64,000 nucleotides of DNA from FEN-299 sp963717945 (GTDB taxonomy: Bacteria; Acidobacteriota; Vicinamibacteria; Vicinamibacterales; Fen-181), in assembly GCA_963717945.1 (NCBI GenBank), contig CAVQXT010000003.1:992001-1056000 (forward strand), given 5' to 3'. Within the stretch, counting starts at the first letter, position 1, and every line of letters starts with the position of its first letter. Shown here in pieces: positions 56,950 to 64,000 of this stretch. The notes beneath the pieces are model-generated. The model was not told the origin of the DNA, ran no database searches, and worked only from the letters and a program-made list of their open reading frames with translations. The translations under genes and the position numbers were made by a program.

Positions 56950-58950
56950 TCAGTGCGCGAAGAACCGTCCAATATCGTCCAGCTTGGATACCACTGGCGC
57001 GGGCGGCAGCGCCGCGAGGAACCTGGAGCCGTAGCCCTTGGACCGGATGCGGGGATCGAGCACGGCCAGGACGCCTCGGTCCCGTCGATGGCGAATGAGG
57101 CGGCCGAGCCCCTGTTCGAGCGTCAGGATGGCGAGCGGGAGCTGGTATTGCTCGAACGCGTTGTCCCCCCGGGCGTTGATCGCCTCGATGCGCGCCGCGG
57201 TCACCGGTTCGGCGGGCGAGGCAAACGGCAGCTTGTCGATGATCACGCAGCTCAGCGCCTCGCCGACCACGTCCACGCCCTGCCAGAAGCTCGACGTGGC
57301 CAGCAGCACGGCGTTGCCGAGCGACCGGAACTGCCGCAACAGCACGGATCGCGGTGCGCGGCCCTGCACGAGCACCGGGTAATCGAGGACCGAGGCGAGG
57401 TCCCGCTCCACCTCTCGCAGCATGGAGTAGCTCGTGAAGAGCACGAAGGCCCGCCCCTCGGTTCTCGTCAGGATTTCGAGAATCTCCCGGCTCGCCGCCC
57501 CGGCGAACGCCGGGGAGCGCGGGTCGGGCATCCCAAGCGGCAGGTAGAGGATGGCCTGCTCCTGGTAGCAGAACTCGGAGGGCAGCGTGATCTCGTCGGC
57601 GTCGCGCACGCCGAGCCGGCTGCGCACGTAGTCGAACGATCCCGCCACGCTCAGCGTCGCCGACGTCAGCACCGTCGCCTGCATGCGGTCGAGCAGCAGC
57701 TCTCGCACGATCGACGACACGTCGATGGGCGACGCGCGGAGGAAGACGCCGCGGCCCCTCGCCTCGAGGTAGTAGACGTAGTCCGGGTCGCCGGCCCGCA
57801 GCAGCATCTGCAGCTCGTCGCGGATCTCCCCCGCGCGGCGGCCAACGGTGGCCACGTCCTCCCCGGCCTCCGGGGCCAGGGCCGCGACGCCCTGCAGGCC
57901 GTCGAGCGCACCCGCGAGCTCCGCCCCGTGACCCTGCGCGTCGGCCAGCATCTCGGCCGTGACCCGCAGGCGTTCGGGGAGCGACCCGGAGGCGGGACGA
58001 CCCGCGGCGGCCGCGGCCGCCGCGCCCACCTGCCGCAGGGCGGCGAAAAAGAGCACGGCCCGATCCCGGACGTGGTCGAGCGCCCGTCGCATCTCGGCCG
58101 CGTCGCCCCGAAAGGCCCCGCCGGCCACGACGCGTTCGGCGTCCCGCACCAGGTCCTCGAACCGGTAAGTGCTGACGGTCAGGCCGAAGTACTGCGTCGC
58201 GACGTCCTCGAGCTGGTGCGCCTCGTCGATCACGGCGATGTGACACTCGGGGATCACCTCGCCGTACGCGTTCTGACGGACCGACGCGTCGGCGCACAAC
58301 AGGTGGTGGTTGACGATGACGAGATCGGATTCCGCGGCGCGCTCCCGCATGCGCGTGATGAAGCAGTCGCGGTAGCGCGGGCACTCCGACCCGATGCAGT
58401 TCTCGGACGTCGCCGAGAGCTCGGGCCAGATCGCGAGGTCCTCGGGCAGGTCCTCGAGTTCCGCGCGGTCGCCGGTGTCGGTGCGCGCGGACCACTCCGC
58501 AATGGCGGCGACCGCGTCCGGGTCCGCGAAGGCCATCGACATCGGGTTGTCGCGGAGCTGGTCGAAGCGGTGGAGGCACAGGTAGTTGCCCCGCCCCTTC
58601 ATGTACGTCGCCCGGAACGGGACGCCGAGCGAAGCCTCCAGCACGGGGAGGTCCTTGGTGAAGATCTGTTCCTGGAGCGTCTTGGTGCCGGTGGACACCA
58701 GCACGCGCCGCCCGCTCAGGATCGCGGGGACGAGGTAGGCGATCGTCTTGCCGGTTCCCGTGCCGGCCTCGGCGAGCAGAACCCGGCCGCTCTCGATGGT
58801 CTGGGCCACCGCGACAGCCATGGCCTGCTGACCCGGGCGCGATTCGAACTCCGGCACGGCCTGCGCGAGCGGCCCGCCCTCGGCGAACACTCGAGCGACG
58901 GCCGCCGACAGGCTCCCCGCGCCGGCCGCACCGACCCTGCCGTCAGACAT
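56950..58950 (-). CDS. DinG/XPD-type ATP-dependent DNA helicase
   Basis: This 666-aa superfamily 2 helicase has Walker A AEAGTGTGKT and TGTKTLQEQIF. Four cysteines fit a 4Fe-4S cluster (YLCLHRF, ENCIGSECPRYRDCF). The DEAH box is VIDEAHQLEDV, and the C-terminal motifs include FTSYSMLREV, SSFWQGVDVVG and QGLGRLIRHRRDRG. It resolves damaged or R-loop DNA in related bacteria. The stop of rpiB overlaps the ATG by 8 bases, so the two are coupled. Confidence 0.93.
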   Translation of the reverse strand: MSDGRVGAAGAGSLSAAVARVFAEGGPLAQAVPEFESRPGQQAMAVAVAQTIESGRVLLAEAGTGTGKTIAYLVPAILSGRRVLVSTGTKTLQEQIFTKDLPVLEASLGVPFRATYMKGRGNYLCLHRFDQLRDNPMSMAFADPDAVAAIAEWSARTDTGDRAELEDLPEDLAIWPELSATSENCIGSECPRYRDCFITRMRERAAESDLVIVNHHLLCADASVRQNAYGEVIPECHIAVIDEAHQLEDVATQYFGLTVSTYRFEDLVRDAERVVAGGAFRGDAAEMRRALDHVRDRAVLFFAALRQVGAAAAAAAGRPASGSLPERLRVTAEMLADAQGHGAELAGALDGLQGVAALAPEAGEDVATVGRRAGEIRDELQMLLRAGDPDYVYYLEARGRGVFLRASPIDVSSIVRELLLDRMQATVLTSATLSVAGSFDYVRSRLGVRDADEITLPSEFCYQEQAILYLPLGMPDPRSPAFAGAASREILEILTRTEGRAFVLFTSYSMLREVERDLASVLDYPVLVQGRAPRSVLLRQFRSLGNAVLLATSSFWQGVDVVGEALSCVIIDKLPFASPAEPVTAARIEAINARGDNAFEQYQLPLAILTLEQGLGRLIRHRRDRGVLAVLDPRIRSKGYGSRFLAALPPAPVVSKLDDIGRFFAH

Positions 58951-59395
58951 CCGCGTGCGTGTTCTCGAGCGCCGTGATCTTGTCGACGCGGCGCTGGTGG
59001 CGGCCGCCGTCGAATGGCGTGTCGAGGAAGGTCCGCACGATGCCGAGCGCGAGATCGGCGGGCGTGATCCGGGCGCCGAGCGTCAGGATGTTGGCGTCGT
59101 TGTGGGCGCGGCTGAGCCGCGCCGCCTCCAGGCTCTCGGCCGACGCGGCGCGAATGCCGTGCACCTTGTTGGCGGCGATGGACATGCCGATCCCGGTCCC
59201 GCAGATGAGGATCCCGCGGTCGTTCGCCCCAGAGGCCACGCGCCGGGCCACGGCCGCCGCATAGTCGGGATAGTCCACCGAGGCTTCGCTCGTCGTCCCG
59301 AGGTCGTCCACCTGGACGCCCGACCCCGCCAGGTGCGACTTGATGAGCTCTTTGAGCTGGTAGCCGGCGTGATCCGATCCAATGGCAATGCGCAC
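58943..59395 (-). CDS. rpiB: Ribose-5-phosphate isomerase B
   Basis: This 150-aa isomerase interconverts ribose-5-phosphate and ribulose-5-phosphate (or allose phosphates). It has GSDHAGYQLKELIKSHL, ICGTGIGMSIAANKV with the catalytic Cys, and ARLSRAHNDANILTLGARI. The GTG start at 59395 gives the usual N-terminus MRIAIGSDHAG. A composite repeat region follows upstream. Confidence 0.96.
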   Translation of the reverse strand: MRIAIGSDHAGYQLKELIKSHLAGSGVQVDDLGTTSEASVDYPDYAAAVARRVASGANDRGILICGTGIGMSIAANKVHGIRAASAESLEAARLSRAHNDANILTLGARITPADLALGIVRTFLDTPFDGGRHQRRVDKITALENTHADV

Positions 59396-59416
59396 CTGGA
59401 GATTGTACAGGAACCT

Positions 59417-59552
59417 GGGGTCGGGGATCGGGGATCAGGGATCGGGGATCGGGGACGAGGGACGAGGGACGGGGGACGAGGGACGAGGGAGGGACGGGGA
59501 GCCCCGAGCCGGACACCGCCGAAAGCCGAAAGCCCAGAGCCGAGAGCCGACT
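59417..59552. repeat. Composite short-repeat region between rpiB and the methyltransferase gene
   Basis: Three families lie side by side: GGGGATC units (59417-59452), GGGACGA units (59453-59496) and AGCCGAA units (about 59515-59552). They match tracts elsewhere in the window at 51796, 29424/49732 and 40482 respectively. No ORF of note covers them. Confidence 0.8.
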
Positions 59553-59557
59553 GTCCA

Positions 59558-59585
59558 GATAGCGCGGGGCTTCAGCCCTGCGCTA
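59558..59585. repeat. REP-like palindrome, third copy
   Basis: GATAGCGCGGGGCTTCAGCC and the following CTGCGCT form the same hairpin as the pair at 2681-2773. On the minus strand it reads GCGCAGGGCTGAAGCCCCGC then GCTATC. It lies 10 bases before the methyltransferase ATG. Confidence 0.75.
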
Positions 59586-59595
59586 AGCTAGCCCG

Positions 59596-60759
59596 ATGCA
59601 TCCCTCCGTCGTCATCGCGCCGCGCGCCGAGCAGCGAATCGAGGCCGGACACCTCTGGATCTACCGGAGCGACGTGCTCGAGGTGCGCGCGGACCCGGGG
59701 GACGTCGTCACCGTCCAGGGCCCACGGGGCCGGACCGTGGGGCAGGCGCTTTACAGCGACCGGTCGCTCATCGCGCTGCGCCTGCTGTCGCACGAGGCCG
59801 AGCCGGTGGACGAGGCGTTCTGGCGCCGGCGCCTCGAGCAGGCGATCGGCTACCGGGCCAGGCTGGCCATCGACGCCACCGCCTACCGCCTCGTCCACGC
59901 GGAGGGCGACCTGCTGCCGTCGCTGATCGTCGATCGGTACGGTGACTACCTGGTCCTGCAGTCGCTGTCGCAGGGCGCCGAGCGGGTGCTGCCGACGGTG
60001 ACGAGGCTGCTGGTCGAGTTGATCGCGCCGCGCGGGATCCTCGCGCGCAACGACGTCAAGGTGCGGGCGCTCGAGGGGCTCGAGCCGCGCGTCGAGGTCC
60101 TGCACGGCGACGTCCCGGCCTCGATCACCGTGCGCGAGGGCCCGATCGAGTACGACGTGGACCCGTGGAAGGGCCAGAAGACCGGGCTGTTCCTCGACCA
60201 GCGCGAGAACCGCGTGGCGGCGGCGGACTACGCCCGGGGCCGGATGCTCGACTGCTTCAGCTACCAGGGGGGCTTCGCGATGCGGCTCGCGGCCCGCTGC
60301 GAGGAGGTGACCGCCGTCGACATCTCGGGGGACGCCGTGGCGCGGATTGCCGCCAACGCGGCGCGCAACGGCTTGCCGCAGATCCACGCGTGCGAAGCGA
60401 ACGTGTTCGACGAGCTCCACCGGCTGGAGCGGGAGGGCGAGCGGTTCGACACGATCGTCCTCGACCCGCCCGCCTTCGCCAAGAACAAGGCCTCGGTCCC
60501 GCGGGCCCTCTCCGGCTACCGCGACATCAACCTTCGCGCGCTTCGCCTGTTGAACCCCGGCGGCACGCTCGTCACCTGCAGCTGCTCCTACAACGTGGAC
60601 GAGGCGACGTTCGGCCAGGTCGTCCACGAGGCCGCCGCCGATGCGATGGCGCACGTGAACGTGGTCGAGAAGCGGATGCAGGCCCGCGACCACCCGGTGC
60701 TGCTCGGCGTGCCCGAGTCGTACTACCTCAAGTGCTTCATCCTGCGCCGGCTGACGTAG
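59596..60759 (+). CDS. Class I rRNA large subunit methyltransferase, RlmI-like
   Basis: This 387-aa protein has an N-terminal PUA-like domain (about 1-75), a central domain and a Rossmann SAM domain. The SAM and target motifs are MLDCFSYQGGFAMRLA (motif I), AVDISGDAVARIAANA, the catalytic DPPAFAK and VTCSCSYNVDE with the likely nucleophile cysteine. It should methylate C5 of a cytosine in 23S rRNA, by analogy with RlmI. The palindrome upstream leaves no room for a normal leader. Confidence 0.9.
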   Translation: MHPSVVIAPRAEQRIEAGHLWIYRSDVLEVRADPGDVVTVQGPRGRTVGQALYSDRSLIALRLLSHEAEPVDEAFWRRRLEQAIGYRARLAIDATAYRLVHAEGDLLPSLIVDRYGDYLVLQSLSQGAERVLPTVTRLLVELIAPRGILARNDVKVRALEGLEPRVEVLHGDVPASITVREGPIEYDVDPWKGQKTGLFLDQRENRVAAADYARGRMLDCFSYQGGFAMRLAARCEEVTAVDISGDAVARIAANAARNGLPQIHACEANVFDELHRLEREGERFDTIVLDPPAFAKNKASVPRALSGYRDINLRALRLLNPGGTLVTCSCSYNVDEATFGQVVHEAAADAMAHVNVVEKRMQARDHPVLLGVPESYYLKCFILRRLT

Positions 60760-60946
60760 GCGCCCGCCGCCCGTTTCGCCCCACTGTGGCAGTCGTGCCT
60801 GGGCGGGGCGGCGTGTCCGCGAGCCGACTGCGCCAGGATGCCAGGTAATTCCCGGTTTTCAGCCAAGGCCCTGTTGGTACGCGACTTGATAGGTGGTAGG
60901 TCGAGCGGCCGAATTGTCGGCCCCTGCACGACAAGAGGGACTGAGC

Positions 60947-61350
60947 ATGAAACTCGTGACGCGTGCCCTGATGTTCGCGGCGGCGGCACTGCTGGTGGCC
61001 CAGACGGCGACGTTCGCCCAGGCCACGAAGGCGGCGACCACGGCCGGCAGAAGCCGGCGGCCACGGCGGCGCAGAAGCCGGCCGTGCCGGCCAAGGCCGA
61101 GACCGCCAAGGCGGCGGAGAAGGCCGAACTGGTCGACCTCAACACGGCGACCAAGGAGCAGTTGGTTGCCCTGCCCGGCATCGGCGAGGCCTATGCGCAG
61201 AAGATCATCGACGGCCGCCCTTACACCGGGAAGGGCCAGCTCGTGTCGAAGAAGATCGTGCCGCAGGCCACCTATGCCAAGATCAAGGCGCTGGTAATCG
61301 CCAAGCAGGCGCCGGGGAAGGCCGAACCGGCGAAGCCCGTGAAGAGGTAG
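60947..61350 (+). pseudogene. ComEA-like helix-hairpin-helix protein, frameshifted
   Basis: An ATG with AGAGGG upstream begins a clean signal peptide (MKLVTRALMFAAAALLVAQ, cleaved near FAQA). The DNA-binding helix-hairpin-helix domain (VDLNTATKEQLVALPGIG, then AYAQKIIDGRPYTGKGQL) is in the next frame. The break is at about 61045-61051 in GGCCGGCAGAAGCC, as if one C were missing. Restored, the protein is about 134 aa, like secreted ComEA homologues used in DNA uptake. It may be a real pseudogene, a sequencing error or a frameshifted gene. Confidence 0.75.
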
Positions 61351-61410
61351 TCGCTCACCGCCGATATCGGCCAGTGGTCGGGGCCTCACGCCGGCTGCCC
61401 CGACCACCGA

Positions 61411-61534
61411 CCGACAGGCATCAGTTTGCGATTCCTCTGCGAAGGCGCCGATTCCTCTGCGCAGCCCCCGATTCCTCTGCGCAGCCCCCGATTCCTCATC
61501 GAAGGAATCGATTCCTCATCGAAGCCCCCGATTA
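61411..61534. repeat. 20-bp tandem array downstream of the S9 peptidase gene
   Basis: There are five full units with an exact 20-base period (ATTCCTC at 61431, 61451, 61471, 61491 and 61511) plus a partial ATTAC at 61531. The left edge carries CCGACAGGCATCAG, similar to the edge unit of the other array at 41114-41133. The last unit contains the peptidase stop codon (TTA on this strand). Confidence 0.9.
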
Positions 61535-64000
61535 CTTCTTCAGGTATCCCTCGAACAGCCTGAAGATCCTCTTGTACTCGTCCGCCCAGCTCGTCTCCTC
61601 GGTGAAGCTGTGATCCTCGACCGGGTAGGGCGCCACCGACCAGCTCTCCTTCCTGAGCTCGATGAGCCGCTGCATCAGGCGGACGGTGTCCTGGTAGAAC
61701 ACGTTGGTGTCCACCATCCCGTGGCAGATGAGCAACTGGTTCTTGAGCCCCTCGGCGAAGTAGATCGGTGAACTGCGCTTGTAGGCCGCGAGGTTGGTCT
61801 GCGGCAGGCCGAGAATGGGCGCGGTGTAGCTGTTGTTGTAATGCGCCCAGTCGGCCACCGGCCGCAGGGCGGCGCCGGCCGCGAACACGTCCGGCGTCGT
61901 GAACAGCGCCATCAGGGTCATGAACCCGCCGTAGCTGCCGCCGTAGATCCCGATCCGCCTCGCGTCCACTCCCTCGGTCGCCACCAGGAACTTCGCGCCG
62001 TCCACCACGTCGTCGAGGTCCTTGCCGCCCATGTGCTCGTAGATCCCCGTGCGCCAGTCGCGGCCGTAGCCCGAGCTGGCCCGGTAGTCGGGCGCGAGCA
62101 CCACGTAGCCGCGCGAGGCCAGGAGGTGGTTGAACATGTGCTCGCGGTAGTAGCTGCCCGACCAGTACTTGTGCGCGTACTGCAGGTAGCCGGCGCCGTG
62201 GATGAACAGCACCGCGGGGTGCCGCGGGTCGCGCCGGGCGCCGATCATCTCGGGCGTGTAGAGGCGGGCGTAGACCATCTGTCCGTCGCGCGCCTTGTAA
62301 GTGATGACCTTCGGCTCGATCCACTTGAACGCCAGGTACTGGGCCGTCGGCGTCGTCGTCACCTGCGTCGCCTTGGCGCCGGCGGCGAAGGGCATCACGA
62401 AGATCTCGGGCGGCCGGTTGATGGTGGAGAAAAGATCCACCAGCGTCTTCTCGTCGGGCGAGACGATGACCTCGTGGCCGCCGGTCGTCGTGGTGATGCG
62501 CGTGAACGCTCCGCCATCGACCGGGATGGAGTAGAAGTGGTGCTCGCCCGGGTGCACCTCGCTCGCCGTGAAGTACACCTTCGTGCGGTCGCCGGACAGC
62601 CGCGCGCTGGAGATCTCCCACTTGCCGCTCGTCAGCGCCCTGGGCGCCGGCTTGTCGGAGGTGACGTCGAGCGTCCACAGGTGCATCCAGCCGTCGCGTT
62701 CGGCGAGGTAGATGACGCGCTTGTTGTCGGGGAGCCACGTGACGGCGCCGCCGCCGAAGGGCCCGCCGCCAAACCCGCCGCCGCCCGTGCCGCTCGACAC
62801 CACGGCCTCGCGGATCCAGGCATCGTCGTGCAGGTTGTCGAGCGAGGCGGCCTTGCCGGTCGCCGGGTCGACGGTGACCAGCCAGCGGTCGTGGTAGTCG
62901 TCGGACCTCACCGACGCGAGGCACCGGCTGCCGTCGTCGGAGCACTCGGGCAGGCTCCAGTCCACCAGCCGGGGCTTCGCCGCGTCGCCGGGCTTGGCGG
63001 GCTTCTCGTTGCCGGCGAACGCCGACGCGTCGGCCCAGGTCGTCTTGTTGCCCTTGAGATCGAGAACGGCCAGCAGCCGGTGCGCCTGCGAGTCGCCGAC
63101 GTCGCTGCGGCCGTTGATCATCTCTGGGTAGGCCGATTCGGTGACGTAGTTCGGCACATCCTGGTTGCGCGCGGCCACCTCCGGCCGCTCGGTCACCGCG
63201 ATGAACACGTAGCGCTCGTCCGACGAGAGCAGCATGTCGGTGACCGCCTGTCGCGGCGCGGGCGTGAAGCGGGCGATCGGTTCGGCCGGCGCGCCGCCGC
63301 CCATCCCCGCAAAGCCGCCGCGTCCGCCGCGGCCGGTTCCCGCCCCGCCGCGCTGACGCTGCTCGGCCTCGCGCCGGAGGTGCTCGATGAGCGCCAGCTC
63401 CTCCTGGCGGAGCACGCGCTGGGACTCGGTCACCTGTGTCTGGTCGAGGCCACCGCGCGCACCCTGCGCGCCTGTCTGGGCCTGGCCGCGCTGGCCGGTT
63501 CCGCCCCCGGCGCCACGCCCGCCGCCCGCGCCGGCCGCAGCCGCTTCACCAGCCGCCGCCGCGACGTCGGTCAGCTGCACTTCGGCCGGCCCCGCCGCCG
63601 AGCCGTCGAGCGTCATCAGGAACAGGTTGCCGTCGCGCACGAAGGTCACCGCCGTGTCGCCGCGCGCCCACCGCGGGTTCGACTCGATCGCGGCCGTCTT
63701 CATCAGCTGCCGCCGCGCGCCGGTGGCGACGTCAAAGACGGCGATGTTGCCGCCCTCGGCGACGAGCATGCGCCTTCGTGCGCGGTCGAACCGCCCCGTC
63801 GGCGCCGTCGGCAGCGCGCGCGCCTCCTCGGCCGAGAGTTGCTTGAGGCCTGTGCCGTCGCGATTGACGACGTAGCTGCTCGCGCGGTCCTCGCCCGGCT
63901 TCTGCCAGGAGAAGACGATCTGCGACGAGTCGGGCAGGAAACGCACGCCGGTTGGCGCGTTGCCGACCAGCTTGGTGCCGCTCATGATGCTGTCGACCGA
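61532..64000 (-). CDS. S9-family prolyl oligopeptidase (dipeptidyl peptidase IV-like), 5' partial
   Basis: The frame runs off the right edge, so the N-terminus, including any signal peptide, is missing. At least 822 residues remain. The N-terminal part is a beta-propeller built from WD-like blades, with a Gly/Arg-rich low-complexity insertion (about 150-235 from the first Met). The alpha/beta-hydrolase domain has the serine nucleophile in GIYGGSYGGFMTL, the Asp in CHGMVDTNVFYQD and the His in VEDHSFTEETSW. It would cleave dipeptides, often after proline. Confidence 0.94.
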   Translation of the reverse strand, partial: SVDSIMSGTKLVGNAPTGVRFLPDSSQIVFSWQKPGEDRASSYVVNRDGTGLKQLSAEEARALPTAPTGRFDRARRRMLVAEGGNIAVFDVATGARRQLMKTAAIESNPRWARGDTAVTFVRDGNLFLMTLDGSAAGPAEVQLTDVAAAAGEAAAAGAGGGRGAGGGTGQRGQAQTGAQGARGGLDQTQVTESQRVLRQEELALIEHLRREAEQRQRGGAGTGRGGRGGFAGMGGGAPAEPIARFTPAPRQAVTDMLLSSDERYVFIAVTERPEVAARNQDVPNYVTESAYPEMINGRSDVGDSQAHRLLAVLDLKGNKTTWADASAFAGNEKPAKPGDAAKPRLVDWSLPECSDDGSRCLASVRSDDYHDRWLVTVDPATGKAASLDNLHDDAWIREAVVSSGTGGGGFGGGPFGGGAVTWLPDNKRVIYLAERDGWMHLWTLDVTSDKPAPRALTSGKWEISSARLSGDRTKVYFTASEVHPGEHHFYSIPVDGGAFTRITTTTGGHEVIVSPDEKTLVDLFSTINRPPEIFVMPFAAGAKATQVTTTPTAQYLAFKWIEPKVITYKARDGQMVYARLYTPEMIGARRDPRHPAVLFIHGAGYLQYAHKYWSGSYYREHMFNHLLASRGYVVLAPDYRASSGYGRDWRTGIYEHMGGKDLDDVVDGAKFLVATEGVDARRIGIYGGSYGGFMTLMALFTTPDVFAAGAALRPVADWAHYNNSYTAPILGLPQTNLAAYKRSSPIYFAEGLKNQLLICHGMVDTNVFYQDTVRLMQRLIELRKESWSVAPYPVEDHSFTEETSWADEYKRIFRLFEGYLKK

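Noticed and set aside
60838..60946. Upstream ATG at 60838 as the start of the ComEA-like protein
   Set aside because: It gives a nonsense N-terminus. The true signal peptide begins at 60947 in the other frame, so a frameshift is the better explanation.

Overview
The window is about 64 kb of high-GC, densely coded bacterial chromosome with almost no mobile DNA. I place it, as inference only, in the Acidobacteriota, probably close to the Vicinamibacteria. The reasons are the mix of housekeeping families, many GTG and TTG starts, a meso-diaminopimelate type MurE, a fused E1 alpha/beta 2-oxoacid dehydrogenase, and intergenic spaces filled with short imperfect tandem repeats. No transposase, integrase, phage gene, CRISPR array or rRNA was seen. 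One tRNA gene is present.

Layout. 1-5763: end of a complex I operon (nuoM partial, nuoN), then the F0 genes atpZ/atpI-like, atpB and atpE without the b subunit or F1 genes, and an EamA transporter. 5776-7893: fused thiamine-diphosphate E1 enzyme on the minus strand, followed by a 975-bp non-coding region with a duplicated 219-bp element around an imperfect palindrome. 8869-17266: mostly minus-strand genes for rhomboid protease, lipid II flippase MurJ, YqeY, a GNAT protein, two secreted STN-like paralogues, a polyprenol-type glycosyltransferase and YchF, with one plus-strand glycosyltransferase between them. 17423-32417: the division and cell-wall (dcw) cluster mraZ-rsmH-ftsL-ftsI-murE-murF-murD-ftsW-murC-ftsQ-ftsA-(small ORF)-ftsZ, headed by a clear sigma70-type promoter with three MraZ-type GTGGN boxes. 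mraY and murG are absent from it.

32581-41024: radical SAM protein, small SpoVG-like protein, AcpS, PgeF, RNase HI, zinc-ribbon protein, tRNA(CAT), MFS transporter, rhodanese/TlpA pair and a SnoaL-like protein. 41143-48145: rpoD, dnaG, mutS2 and larB, all minus. 48238-53073: membrane glycosyltransferase, lepA, lepB and a small membrane protein. 53130-59395: hutI, divIVA-like, yggS, a TPR lipoprotein-like or periplasmic protein, a DinG-type helicase and rpiB, all minus. 59596-64000: RlmI-like methyltransferase, a frameshifted ComEA-like gene and an S9 peptidase that runs off the right edge.

The most unusual signal is not a protein. Intergenic gaps carry several families of short direct repeats: 7-bp GGGACGA type, GGCTCAA type, AGCCGAA type, GTACGAA type, and a 20-bp unit found at two distant loci. 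Many arrays begin at, or contain, the stop codon of the preceding gene, and some abut -10 boxes. A separate REP/BIME-like palindrome family occurs at two loci 57 kb apart. Two genes (hutI, yggS) have no canonical start codon at the expected place, and comEA is split between two frames.
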